A stretch of 64,000 nucleotides of DNA from Ecdyonurus torrentis (GCA_949318235.1 OX439132.1:45862641-45926640), one strand, 5' to 3'. Counted from the first letter of the stretch, positions 24,701 to 35,327 are shown. Translations and numbers: made by a program. The notes: generated from the letters alone by a model not told the origin.

Positions 24701-25487
24701 GTCTCAATGTTGTAATATGCATTATTTATGCCACTTTGGCTTGGGGGGGGGGGGGGGGGGGGGGCTCACAAGGCTATTGTGAATTGTTTTGCCCACAGCT
24801 GCTAGTAACTCCCTCCTCCACCCTGACTCTGGCCAAGGTCAAGTATTTTGTCACTCTGTACATTGATTGAAGTGTCAGACAAGTGCATGCATGTCAAGTG
24901 CAATGTTTTCTCCAGCTGCACTATGTACTGCAAATGTTCATGCAGACAAAACAATGCAGTAGTTTTCTTGTAGCTGACAAGTGCATCACTTACACTTACA
25001 AGCACAGCCAGCTAGCTCTCACACATGCAGGACCTTTGCAGCCACAAAGTTACCTGGGCAGTTGTCAACATTGAGCATGCGGACAATACAAAAATATTGC
25101 TACACTAAACTGCAACTAACATGTGTATACATACCATTGTACATGAAGTCCACCAAGGCCTCAAGTTTTGCCAGCTCCACATCTTGCAGGAACACAATGG
25201 GCTGCTGCCAAGGCTGCAACTGTAATCATAAAATTATGTATTGTATAGATATACATAAGTTGTCACTCACATGGCAGCTAGCCTGGTTTGACGTGGACAC
25301 TTACCTTGAAGAGAGACCTGAAGTGTGGACTGCAGGCAGCCAGCACAGTCTTGTGTGCCTGGATATATTGTCCCTGGCAGGCAAGGGTCACGTCCACCAG
25401 ATCTCCACTGGACAGCAAGTCACGCAGTCCTCGGCTCAGACCAAACTTCTCACATTTCAACGTCAGCTGACTCATGCTCAAGCTGCT
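17200..25487 (-). CDS. BTB and six-finger C2H2 transcription factor gene B, eight exons
   Basis: Exons (minus strand): 25305-25487 (ATG 25473-25475), 25135-25219, 24533-24621, 23636-23736, 23210-23562, 22891-22950, 20054-20425 and 17200-17828. Every border is GT-AG, phases agree at all seven junctions, and the joined frame is 1860 nt (619 aa plus stop). Order: BTB/POZ residues about 1-115, proline-rich linker, T/S/E-rich region, acidic exon, four 24-residue repeats, then six C2H2 fingers. This is the layout of arthropod BTB-ZF nuclear regulators (tramtrack, bab and lola group): BTB dimerises, fingers bind DNA. Targets are unknown. A LINE and an inverted-repeat MITE lie in intron 6. A second finger exon downstream could be spliced instead. 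Borders come from reading, not RNA. Confidence 0.85.
18711..18752. repeat. (GA)n microsatellite
   Basis: About 21 GA units in intron 7 of gene B. Confidence 0.95.
19425..19770. repeat. Family E repeat, two tandem copies plus tail
   Basis: The block 'gagatgaggtgaacc...cactaccaccttgcactgcc' occurs at about 19425-19545 and again at 19556-19660, followed by a 'gagaacacaagagcacattc' tail. Related sequence is at 35930-36400 (split by a hAT MITE) and 51785-51900. The class is unknown. Confidence 0.6.
20054..20425 (-). CDS. Gene B exon 7, four tandem 24-residue repeats
   Basis: 372-nt exon with acceptor tttctacag and donor |gtaagc, phase 1 on both sides. It encodes GDSWCDEAGPSS, then four copies of a 24-residue unit (STEPsISGLEAsTSRLTSTC followed by DKVA), then STEQPSQHAAVPGVSSR. 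The unit is Ser/Thr-rich with one Cys and probably disordered. The underlying DNA is a 72-bp minisatellite (units start at 20098, 20170, 20242 and 20314), so repeat number may vary between individuals. The function is unknown. Confidence 0.78.
20449..20828. mobile_element. Inverted-repeat MITE in intron 6 of gene B
   Basis: The arms 20449-20566 and 20716-20828 are reverse-complementary. They share 'aaccctaaaaataagtattt' and 'tttgacttttc', then GC-rich cgcgagggtaa. A perfect palindrome centred on TGACGTCA lies between the arms. The outer arm ends 24 bases from exon 7. Confidence 0.8.
20572..20599. promoter_or_regulatory. Perfect 28-bp palindrome containing a CRE core
   Basis: Self-complementary over 28 bases, with half site AGGAAATCTCTGAC and centre TGACGTCA (20582-20589), the consensus CREB/ATF site. 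Binding is not shown; the site is part of the MITE at 20449-20828. Confidence 0.6.
21422..22562 (-). mobile_element. 5'-truncated non-LTR retrotransposon with (ATGT)n tail
   Basis: Present in copy B only. Candidate 9-bp target repeats aaaatcata lie at 21413-21421 and 22563-22571. On the minus strand the element begins inside reverse transcriptase and ends with ATGT repeats. A short-repeat tail and conserved 'LRWFGHVERM...RGRP' C-terminus fit RTE-like elements, but the clade is not certain. Confidence 0.8.
21486..22562 (-). pseudogene. LINE reverse transcriptase, truncated, one nonsense codon
   Basis: The frame covers RT motif B (GVRQGCVMSPWLFNIFMD), the catalytic motif YADD (in LLYADDALMVAES), NVGNTKVMVFG, then YGSESW, LRWFGHVERM and GRRDRGRPKTS. 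A TAG at 21636-21638 replaces the Trp usually found after GRPKTS. The same frame then continues 49 codons to TAA at 21486-21488 (ending WRSITGSG). The 5' half, including the endonuclease, is missing. Residues read upstream of 22562 come from host DNA. It is not a functional copy. Confidence 0.85.
22891..22950 (-). CDS. Gene B exon 6, acidic exon
   Basis: 60 nt with acceptor ggcag and donor |gtcagt, phase 1 to 1. It encodes DCDAEEEEDSSHLADQTSLQ. It links by phase to exon 7 at 20425, across an intron that carries the LINE and the MITE. Confidence 0.68.
23210..23562 (-). CDS. Gene B exon 5, T/S/E-rich linker
   Basis: 353 nt with the same borders as gene A exon 5. Changes relative to A include I to M before GSMVQDT, WP to RS, Q to K and P to H. 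No known domain. Confidence 0.8.
23636..23736 (-). CDS. Gene B exon 4, proline-rich linker
   Basis: 101 nt, acceptor ttttcag, donor |gtaaga, phase 0 to 2. Nearly identical to gene A exon 4; SSEEELL replaces SSEGELL. Confidence 0.78.
24533..24621 (-). CDS. Gene B exon 3, end of BTB domain
   Basis: 89 nt, acceptor gttttgcag, donor |gtagga instead of gtaaga in copy A. The protein segment is the same as in gene A (LAGLLRLAEALKVTGLAAQD). Confidence 0.84.
24744..24764. repeat. Poly(G) run in intron 2
   Basis: A G homopolymer of about 21 bases. The matching run in copy A is at 3919-3936; a second A-specific run is at 3411-3430. Lengths are prone to sequencing error. Confidence 0.85.
25135..25219 (-). 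CDS. Gene B exon 2, central BTB segment
   Basis: 85 nt, identical in protein to gene A exon 2 (PIVFLQDVELAKLEALVDFM). Acceptor tgattacag, donor |gtatgt. Confidence 0.87.
25305..25487 (-). CDS. Gene B exon 1, BTB start
   Basis: ATG at 25473-25475 opens 57 codons identical to gene A exon 1. The Asp in DLVDV and the HK in AHKTVLAACSP are the conserved BTB charged-pocket positions. An upstream acceptor at 25488-25489 implies a further 5' non-coding exon, not located. Confidence 0.86.
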
Positions 25488-26246
25488 CTGGCAAACATAA
25501 CATCAATAAATTACTGAAATAAAAGTATGCATATTATATACCTCAATATATTTTATCTATCGTACAGTAAACTGGGGCAAGCAAAATCTCAGGGAATATC
25601 AATAATGTACAACTTTATTTCTTTTTCCTACAAATCAGTATGTATGTATATGTACAAATAATGCACCTGCTAAGATTGTAACATCAATTTTGTTTACCTT
25701 TTTTTCTTTTTATATTTTCTTTGAAAGCTTATAATAGAAGAAGTAACTGGACATCATTCGAGCAGCAACAATGAGAATGTGGCGAGTTGTGATCGTTTAA
25801 AAATATTTTTGTAAATCCGCACAAGTCAAACAAATTATCAGAATTATTGCTTAATACTGAATTAAAATATTATGTTAGTATTTTGTATATTCATTGACAG
25901 TTTAATTGACAATTAGTACAAAAAGCAGAGCTAAATTTCATGTTTTCATTTGGCTAACATATGGCATCTGCGGGCATCTGTTTGGAAACAAAACACATGC
26001 GAAATGCAAATGCGTTAGAAGTTTTTGCGCGGGAGAAATACTTTTGAAATAATTTTTTCGCTAAAAAATAAAACATACGTTTTACAAACAAAGTACTATA
26101 TTTTATTTTGCATTATTTTGAATTTAAAAGTGCTATATAAATCTGTATCCTCAACTCTCGTAATCAGAGATATGTAAATTTAATAGATAATGATTTTATT
26201 TTAGAATTATATCATATCATTGCAGAAATAATCATGACATTTTATA

Positions 26247-27856
26247 CCGGCCCCCTCACTAGATGCGCGAAACCGCGAAACGCCAATAGCCCGCCGCAGG
26301 CGCGATTTTTTTTTTTTTTACCACGTGACTATTTACAGGCAATTCAGTGATATAAATTCAGTATACTTGTCAGTGCAGATATAGCTTTTAGAAAAAACAA
26401 AAAAAAACTTTTTATTTTATGATTTTTTTTTGTCTTTTTTTTTTTTTTAAATAGAGGGTGGAAAATGCTTAACGTTAATTTAGAATAAAAAATCAATTAT
26501 ATGCAAAGTGATGAAACTTTGCAGATTTAGACCAGATAAAACGCATGCAAAAAATGTTTCCTTTGTATTCTCAAAAAGCTAAATTGTAGAATTTTGTTTT
26601 TCTATTTTTAGAACTACCCGCATAAAAATATTCCAGTTCTATATAAATTTTAAATGAAATCTTTTAGGTTTTTTTTCACTAAATTTGAATTCTTTTACAT
26701 TGGTTTTAATAAAAAAGCAGTTCTAAACCGTTCTAACATTAAGTAGAATTTTTCCGCACCGTTCTATTTATTTTCTTTTTATATTTTACAGTTCTATATT
26801 ATAAATTGTCAAAAAATTTAATAAATAAAAATAAATAAAATGAAACAGTTCTAAATAAAGTCTATTTTTATAATGAATTCCACAAGGTTTTTTTTTATTT
26901 ATTTTTTATTTTGCTCACAGTTCTAAATATATATATTTTTTTTGGAAAACAATATTCCAATTGAAATATTAAAAAATAATAATAAATAATAATTTTCAAC
27001 ACAGTTCTTTTTGAGTTCTTTTTTATTTTGAAATTGGGGTCTATAAATCATGTTGAATTCTATAAGAGTTCTAAAATAGTTAATTTTAATTGGAAATTTT
27101 TCAAACAATTCTTATTGAGTTCTTTTTAAATAAAATGCATTCCAAAAGAGTTCCAGAAAAACATTTTATAAAAATGATTTCTAAATAAATTCCATTCAAT
27201 TAATTTTTTTATTACAAATGCGCGAAATTTTAAAAATTGATTGATAATTAATATCATCAATTAATTAAAAAAATTACTTAATATTTTAAACCCGATCTAA
27301 AATAAATTGATTCCAAACTATTCAGTATAATAAAAAATCATCTTAAAAGAATTGTTTGCCGTTTTTTTGCATTTGATGTAGGAACTAAAACATATTTCAA
27401 CATTTTTTTTAAGAATAAATTATTTCCCGTGTTGAAGGGAGTGCTACATGTTTAATTTTATTCAAATTGGACAAAAAATACTGAAGTTATAAGGTAAAAA
27501 TGACTCTCCGAAATGGTTTTGGAGCTGCCACTTCTCCAATTTTTAAACGATCTGTTTCATATTTTGGACACGATTATATATATCTCGTTGAGATCTACCT
27601 GTATAAACTCGTCAGAATTTTGATATATTCCGCCTCTTTCACCCCTTTAACCTGAATTTTGGTCTAAAAAGTACGATTTTCTCGGTAACTATTAAAGATA
27701 GAGCCTCCAAATTAGCGCCAAACGACAGGAAATCGAACAATGATTCTAAGATCAGATCCGTTCCGCTATGAGGCATGTACGTAGCATGAGGACGAGCTAC
27801 ACGAGCTTAAGTATTTTTGACTATATTATATATGGAAGGCAGGGAGGGGAGGCCGG
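26247..27856. mobile_element. Possible non-autonomous DNA element with TACCGGCC ends
   Basis: It begins ccggccccctc next to tata, and ends gaggccgg next to tatata, a short inverted repeat with TA or TATA flanks. The interior is AT-rich with many degenerate 'gttctaaa/gagttct' repeats and no transposase. Those repeats continue past 27856, so the right boundary is uncertain. Confidence 0.45.
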
Positions 27857-28276
27857 TATATAAAAATAATAATAAATAAAATATAATAAGAAAGGAACTG
27901 AAAAAGTGCTGTTTTTTTTTTTTTTTTTTTTTTAAAGAACTCAAAAAGAATTGTTTTTATTTATTTAAAAGAACTACTGATCAAATAGAATGCATCAGGG
28001 GCTGTAAATATAGTTACCGTGGGAACAAAGTTCTAAAAGAGTTCTAAAAAAAGTAAAATAAATAAAAATAAATAAAAATAAAAACAGTTCTAAATGATAT
28101 ATATTTTTTGCAACAAAAAAATTATTTAGAAGCGCTTCTATTAAATGAATATTATTTTTTTAACAAAGAATTCAAATAGAACTGAATCTTTTTTATTCGG
28201 GGATAGAGAGAGAGAATATGTGAGTTTGAAAAAAAAAATCAAATAAAATAGTAAAAATATTGGTAAAAGTGATGAA
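27857..28276. other. AT-rich tract with GTTCTAAA repeats
   Basis: Degenerate repeats of 'gttctaaaa/gagttct' with poly(T) and AAATA runs. No gene seen. Confidence 0.45.
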
Positions 28277-28515
28277 AAACGCGCACACACAGCCCGGCAT
28301 TCGCCATGACACCCTAGAGAAACCGTGGAAACATCTAGGCAGGCTGGTCGGTATGCAATCACATCAATCATGCACCGACGTGCAAAACGTGTTGTGCTCT
28401 CACACTTCATACGTACGCACTCGGCAGTGGCTCGAACCTATATACTCGGTGATCGAGGAGTACAGATAAGTTACGAGTCAGCAGCCTTCATCACTCGGCC
28501 ATACCAGATCGGTAT
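28277..28515 (-). mobile_element. tRNA-derived SINE family F, copy 1
   Basis: Read on the minus strand, the head has an A box (TGGCCGAGTGA, 28491-28501) and a B box (GGTTCGAGCC, 28429-28438) of pol III type, spaced as in a tRNA with a long variable arm. The body then contains a segment shared by all four copies (complement of 'cagcccggcattcgcc' and of 'gaaaccgtggaaacatctag'). Confidence 0.75.
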
Positions 28516-28772
28516 GGTATACTTGATTATACTGCTTGAATATCAAATAGTCAAATACTATTATTTATATATTGATTTAATTAATATGTTTCTTGCTTAT
28601 AATTTATATTTACAAAATATATCACAACAAATATATAACAATTAGCTATACACAAAAGTCAATCATATACGCAAAACGTCTTATCAAGCGTTTGAATTTA
28701 AATGCTTGTTTATTATATATGTGTGACGGGATGTTGTAAAGTCAACGTCATAATATGTACGTATTATACACT

Positions 28773-29915
28773 TTCCCGAATAATTCTGACCGTATATAGC
28801 GTGTCGCAGTTCATGTCTACAAATGTGAAATATCCCGAGTAGTAAAAATATCCCTTATTTTTCTTTAATTTTTCCTTAAATTTTATATCCTTAATTTTTC
28901 CTTTACTTTTGTTTGAATTGGGACACAAAAAAAGGTAAAAGGAAGGGATTTGCACGATTTATTTCCCCGTTTTTTTTCTATTGCTTTTCCCTTATTTTTA
29001 CTTAATTTTTGTTTTACTTTTGCCTAATTTTTCCCTTATTTTTTTGGAGAAAAATATTCCCGCCACCACGCTTGCTCCCCTCTTTTGCCGGTAAAGGAAT
29101 TCCGATGTTGCCATTTCAAACTTGTACATATAAACCTTATTAATTATAAAAACAAATACAGTAGGACCTTTATTTTTATCATAAACAACATAATAAAATA
29201 TGCAACGCTCATCGTAGACTGCACGACTGCAATTATAATTTTAAAAAATGGAAAATACGTGTATTATTGGGTTGATGGCGGTTATACACATAGGCACGGC
29301 ATACAAAAAAGCTGCAATCAAAAGATTATACATTTAGTGTTTTTTTATCATGAAAAACTTCATAAATAAATATATATATTACTATAATATATTCTGCTGT
29401 ATATTAATAAGCAAATAAATACCTCGTATTGTCTTAATTTGGTCAACATGCACGGCGTTATATGCATACATCTTTTCCTCGTGGCTGCTGCAATGCTACT
29501 AAAACTCATCTCTCCCTCCAAGCTCAGAAAAAATATTAACGGTCATTTTTTTCAAATATCCCCTCTTTTTTAAAAAGTAAGGGAAAAATAAGGTATTTAA
29601 AGCAAGGGAAAAGTAAGGGAAAAATAAGGTATATTCAAGCAAAGGAAAAGTAAAGGAAAAATTAAATAAAAATTAAGTATATAAAAACAGCAGTTTAAAG
29701 TAAGGTAAAGGTAAGACAAAAGCAAAGGAAAAATTAAGGCTTTAAAAAAAAGAAGAAAAAACTGAAATAAAAAGGAAAGGAAAAAAAGGAAAAATAAGGT
29801 AAAAATTAAGGAAATAAAGCGATATAAGGCAAAAATAAAACAAAAGTAAAGGAAATATGTTTTGATCGGGATATGGGGAAACTTTAACGCATCCGGTCAG
29901 ATTTATTCTGGAGGA
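28773..29915. mobile_element. Foldback element with AAGGAAAAAT sub-repeats
   Basis: The left arm (28773-29067) starts cccgaataattctgaccg and carries repeats of 'cccttatttttctttaattt'. The right arm (29568-29915) carries the complementary 'aaggaaaaattaagg' repeats and ends with the complement of the outer segment. Arms made of short tandem units resemble classical foldback transposons. No coding frame in the 500-bp middle. Confidence 0.6.
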
Positions 29916-29956
29916 GTTAAGGCAGTAAATTACATGGTTCAGAGTATGGGAAAATG

Positions 29957-30160
29957 ACTCATATATTCCTGGTTTCATTCATGTTAAAGTCGACGTCATA
30001 ATTAAGTGAGTACTAAATAACATTGGCGGTATAGAAAAAAGGCACTTTTGCCAGTTTTAGCAATTTTTTTGGAGAGCATTCATGCTGTTATTAACAGGTT
30101 GAATTAGTACCTCAAGTATGCAAGAAAAATAATAATGACCACAAAAAATGACCAAAAATG
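29957..30160. mobile_element. GGGT-ended MITE, subfamily B, partial
   Basis: 'tttcattcatgttaaagtcg' through 'caagtatgcaagaaaaataa' matches the copies at 34121-34421 and 43746-44039. It is truncated where the 30160 repeat begins. Confidence 0.65.
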
Positions 30161-30980
30161 ACCAAAGAAAAAAGACAAATGCAAAGTTAAGTTGTTTTAT
30201 TTTGATCATTGCTCCAGTATAAAGTTGAAGTATTCCAGTATTTTGTCATGCTCTCATACACTCAATATAATAATAAAATATCAGTAAATTTTAAATAAGC
30301 ATACTTTTAATATTTGTTTTCTTATTCTTACTTTTATTTAGGGTGTATCCTCATGACGTACGCCTAACTATTGACTCAATTTTACTTTATTGTAATACTT
30401 TCACGACGAAAAAAATAATAATAATAAAAACGCAATATTTATTCAGTTCATTTTTAGTACACTTTTTTCAATACAACATAATCTATGCTATATTGCATAA
30501 TAAATATGTTAATAAGCCTAAAAATAGCATAATTATTTGTGTTGTTCTTATTTAGCAATGTTTATGCTATATTTACATAAATTACGTGCGGTATATTTTT
30601 ATTCTTTACGTGATGTGCCTAAAATAAAAGAGGAAAAATCTATATTTAAGTTCAACTCTTCAATAGAAAATCAAGTTTTACTTTTAAAACTATAGCACGT
30701 ACTATATACTGTTGAAATAAACTTTTTAAGGTCCCTATTTTATTTCGTCTACAGCATAAATGCGTTAATATTTTAAAAAAGTGCCAACTTTTAGAGATTG
30801 TTACTTGAAACTAATTTGATAATTAAATCAATTAATTAATTAAAACTATCAAATTCATATTCAGAAATGGTTTAATTTAAAAAACAATACAAGCTAATAT
30901 TTTGTTAAGAAAAAGTAAGTATCCTGCAGTACTGGCAACCAGTTGGTCACCTGTGTGCCACAATTAGCCTAACTTTCAGG

Positions 30981-31031
<51 letters not shown>

Positions 31032-31046
31032 CTCTCTCTCTCTCTG
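30160..31046. repeat. Third copy of the 13395-14200 sequence
   Basis: Close match to 13395-14200, including 'tatcctgcagtactggcaac' and a CT tract (30984-31046). It lacks the finger exon and diverges after the CT tract. Confidence 0.78.
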
Positions 31047-31135
31047 TTTTTCCATTTTTTTAACCCAGGGGAGAAGGCCGATGTCTTGATTGTACCCAAC
31101 TATATGTATTATTGTGCTTGTATTGTGTTTTTTGA

Positions 31136-31335
31136 NNNNNNNNNNNNNNNNNNNNNNNNNNNNNNNNNNNNNNNNNNNNNNNNNNNNNNNNNNNNNNNNN
31201 NNNNNNNNNNNNNNNNNNNNNNNNNNNNNNNNNNNNNNNNNNNNNNNNNNNNNNNNNNNNNNNNNNNNNNNNNNNNNNNNNNNNNNNNNNNNNNNNNNNN
31301 NNNNNNNNNNNNNNNNNNNNNNNNNNNNNNNNNNN
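31136..31335. other. Assembly gap (200 N)
   Basis: Exactly 200 N, probably a placeholder of unknown real size. Confidence 1.
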
Positions 31336-31348
31336 GGACAGCCACTGC

Positions 31349-31424
31349 ACTGTACAGAACAACTTTACACTGTACAGAACAACTTTACACTGTACAGTAC
31401 AACTTTACACTGTACAGAACAACT
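31349..31424. repeat. 20-bp tandem repeat beside the gap
   Basis: Unit TGTACAGAACAACTTTACAC, three full copies and one partial, starting 13 bases after the gap. The gap may hide more units. Confidence 0.85.
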
Positions 31425-31943
31425 CACAAACACGCCAAGTTTACCAGACTAAAAGCATCTGCTTAAAGTTAGCAAGTGAGGACGAAGCAGAAAAATCTCG
31501 AAGTAAAGAGAGATTTAATTTGAGTTTTCATCAAAAGTTTTTATAAATTACGAGACAAAGTGATGGATTTTTTTTATAGCTAGGAATTCTCATTAAAAAC
31601 ATAACATAAATAAATAAGCTTCTTATTGCAAAGTTTAATTCATTTAAAATGAACACAATTTAAAATCAAAGCTCTCTACTCTGGTGGGGCTTTACTTGAA
31701 GAAACAGTTAATTTAAATTTTAAAACTTTTCTTATTTCACGTCTGAGAATATTTGATTAATGACAAATAATTAAGTATGATATCGAGTTGATACAAAAAC
31801 AAGAAGCCACTTTGTGTCACCTGAATGTCACAGGTTAATTATCAAATGTGGGTTTTTACATCTGTACTGAGTTTGCCAAGTGAGGTGGGTTTACTAATAA
31901 ACAAAATTTATGGCTTCGGAGTAGTAGGATAAATTTAACTTTA
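31425..31943. other. AT-rich spacer
   Basis: No gene or repeat recognised. Confidence 0.4.
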
Positions 31944-32232
31944 CACTCTAAAAAACGGTGCATTACTTTAGTTACGAATACTAACTTACTATTTAAGATA
32001 TACACTTTTAAGTTATTATGAGTAGCTAAAATAATGCATTTTAGCAAGTTATTAAAAATAACTAATTTAAGTTGTTTTAAGTTTTTTAAGGTTTTTTAAG
32101 CTATTTCAACTTAAATTAGCTATTTTTAATAACTTGCTAAAATCCATTATTTTAGCTACTCATAATAACTTAAAAGTGTATATCTTAAATAAGTTAGATT
32201 TGTAACTAAAGTAATGCACCAATTTTAGAGTG
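31944..32232. mobile_element. Palindromic MITE family D, copy 1
   Basis: Ends CACTCTAAAA...TTTTAGAGTG with TA duplications (31942-31943, 32233-32234). The whole 289 bp is nearly self-complementary around a short centre (gttttttaagg). Confidence 0.85.
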
Positions 32233-32510
32233 TAATAATTTATATTGTATGAATTTACATTTTTTGTCTAACTGTAAGTGATTTAAAAAAAAAAAAAAAC
32301 TGGGCACAAGTTTAAAAAATATGAAATTTCCCTAAAAACCGTAGCAGCGTAGAGCTACCTTCGTTAATAATTAAATGCCTTACCATTTAAAATAAGTAAA
32401 AAGTTAAATTTCAACACAAGGAAACAGGTGTTTACCGGTGCCAATTTTGTTTTAGCATTTCTTATTAATTGCATGAATAAAATACATAGAATGTATAACT
32501 TTTTCTCACT

Positions 32511-33082
<572 letters not shown>

Positions 33083-33464
33083 ATAACTTTTTACGTGTCT
33101 CATTGAATTTTTTTGTTCCTTTTAAGAAACTTAGAGCATTGTTAAGCATTTTCTAAAGTAGAAAACTAATGAGAGAACCAGCATAAACTTTACATTGCAT
33201 GTTCATATGAATTCTTTTAAACAATAAAGATAATTAAATAATAATATTTTAAATAAGGTCAACTTTCGGTGACCTGGTAAAACTCAGGCAAGGCTCTATA
33301 CCTTCTACACAGTACAAGATTGATTGAGTTAGCATCCATCATATTGATTTATTTTCACCCACCATAGAACAGATATATAACAAAATACACATTGTAAAAA
33401 TTAATAATTTATACCAAAAATAAAAATACATAAGTGATAATAAAATATATGGGTTGGCGAGAAA
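33083..33464. other. AT-rich spacer
   Basis: No gene seen. Confidence 0.4.
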
Positions 33465-33525
33465 TCAAACAAACAAACAACAACAACAACAACGACAGCG
33501 ACAACAGCGACAGCGACAGCGACAA

Positions 33526-33575
<50 letters not shown>

Positions 33576-33621
33576 TAAACACAACGACAACGACAACAAC
33601 AACAACAACAACAACAACAAA
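33465..33621. repeat. Compound (AAC)n and (AGCGAC)n repeat
   Basis: AAC and AAAC units flank a core of hexamer AGCGAC/AACAGC at about 33489-33574. Asp-Ser or Gln-Arg frames over it are repeat artefacts. Confidence 0.92.
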
Positions 33622-33695
33622 TGCAAGTTATTATAAAGAAATGCCTCTAACACATAATGTAAAAATTTGTCGATATACAGTATATGATGGCTATA

Positions 33696-33968
33696 GGATG
33701 TATGCGGATGACGTCGTATTTATTGCGCTTGGAGGTCATACTGGAATAGTGGATAACATTACTCAGCATAGGACAATCTTCATTTAAGCCAATTTTCTTT
33801 GGGAAATCGGATCATTTTTTTGTTATTGTTATTTTTCTCATATATACTTGAGGTACTAATTCAACATATTTACAGCATCAATGCTCTCAAAAATATTGCA
33901 TAGTGGTTTTAAACTGGAAAAATGAGTTATTTTCCATGGCGTTGACTTTAACATGAATGCATAGACCC
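33696..33968 (+). mobile_element. GGGT-ended MITE, subfamily A, copy
   Basis: Starts GGATGTATGCGGATGACGTC and ends GCATAGACCC, flanked by ctata / tatag. The CRE core is mutated (tgacgtcg). Confidence 0.8.
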
Positions 33969-34120
33969 TATAGTATATACTACGCCGGTAAGAGCTATTG
34001 AGAAGTCATAGATATACCAAGAAGACAGCAGGAATACTATATCTAAATAACAGACAGACACCACAGTTATGTAATTAATTAACACATAATGTAGAAATGT
34101 ACCGATATATGATGGCTATA

Positions 34121-34421
34121 GGGTGTTTTCATTCATGTTAAAGTCGACGTCATAAGTGAGTACTAAATAACATTGGCCGGTATAGGAAAATGACACATTT
34201 TGCCAGTTTAAAAATACTTAGCAATATTTTTGAGAGCATTGATGTTGTTAACAGGTTGAATTAGTACCTCAAGTATGCAAGAAAAATAATAATGACCAAA
34301 AAAGACCTAATTTTCCAAAGAAAATAGCCAAAAACTAGGTTTGTCCTATGCTGAGCAATGTTATTCATTGCTCAAGAAGAGCATCAAAGAGCAATCAGAA
34401 TGACGTCATGCGTACACACCC
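34121..34421 (-). mobile_element. GGGT-ended MITE, subfamily B, copy
   Basis: Runs from 'tttcattcatgttaaagtcg' to 'tgacgtcatgcgtacacacc', flanked by ctata / tatag. It carries TGACGTCA at 34401-34408. Confidence 0.8.
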
Positions 34422-34537
34422 TATAGTATGCTACGCCGGTAAGAGCTATTGAGAAGTCATAGATATACTAAGAATACATGCAGCAGTAAAACTATATCTA
34501 AATAACAGACAGACACCACAGTTATGTAATTAATTCA

Positions 34538-34990
34538 GTAACTATATAGGACCAAGTTATTAAACTATCAACATCTCATTTCCTTCATGACGTACGTCTA
34601 CTTGAGATCTTATATACTTCTGATGAAGGAAATCTCAATTGGAATTTACTTAATTAGAAATGATTTCCTGCTTTGTATATAAACTTGAACTTGTCTGGAG
34701 ATAATATATTCAAATTTTGTATAACCAACTTTATACCTCTTCATATTGTGTGGATTTCAAATCATTATAATGATATATTTATACGTATAAGTACAGAAAT
34801 TAATTAATATTTATGTAGCCTTGTTTTACATCAAATTCATTAGCAGATATTCGTGGTAATACAATTGAATTAAAATTATTTTCAAGTTTATCATTTTTTA
34901 TAAGAAATATGAACTTTATTTTTTAATGCTTGTATATAGACACAGTTTGAAAATGATTTTAAGGTTTAATTTAATAATAAGAAAATATAA
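34538..34990. other. AT-rich spacer
   Basis: No gene or named repeat seen. Confidence 0.4.
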
Positions 34991-35327
34991 TTAAAGCCAT
35001 AGACCACATAAAACAAAATGTACTATTTAATGAATAAACACGAAATGGGATCTTCAAAACTGATGACACTTTTTACCAGAATGTTAATGTAGCCCCACGA
35101 GAGAGCGTGAAAATACTGTAAAGTATGCAATTTGAGTTACTATTCATGTTTATGACGTCAGAAACATGTAAATATGAAAATGTTGTGCGGTTTGCATTAA
35201 TCGAATTTTCTGATCACTGCTACGGGGCTACTGTTGGGTTTTCAGTCAAACTAAAGTTATTTATGTAAATCCCATCAAGTGTTTTGTGATATAAATGCTT
35301 ATGTTTTTCTCTGGTCTATTCCTTTAA
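34991..35327 (+). mobile_element. TTAA-flanked MITE family C, copy 1
   Basis: TTAA, then AGCCATAGACCACATAAAAC ... CTCTGGTCTATTCC, then TTTAA. The inverted ends (ATAGACCA) and TTAA flanks fit a piggyBac- or Kolobok-type MITE. Contains TGACGTCA at 35153. Confidence 0.82.

Larger units (their letters stand above)
20930..26244. repeat. Segmental duplication copy B (BTB cassette B)
   Basis: Matches 1-5428. It carries exons 1-6 of gene B and a LINE insertion at 21422-22562 not present in copy A. The right end of homology is at an element that starts ccggccccctc at 26247, which suggests that element marks or postdates the break. Confidence 0.85.
33648..34537. repeat. Tandem pair of units, each holding a GGGT-ended MITE
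   Basis: Host sequence 'tatgatggctata' before, and 'ctacgccggtaagagctatt' plus 'acagacagacaccacagtta' after the MITE, occurs twice (boundary near 34083). The MITE sits at the same position in both, in opposite orientation. Confidence 0.78.

Noticed and set aside
28429..28515. Possible tRNA-Ser/Leu gene on the minus strand
   Set aside because: Recurs as a head fragment of a four-copy SINE family with a shared body; no intact cloverleaf.
31060..31466. Frames of 78-126 residues across the gap
   Set aside because: Most residues are unknown (N run); not evidence of coding.
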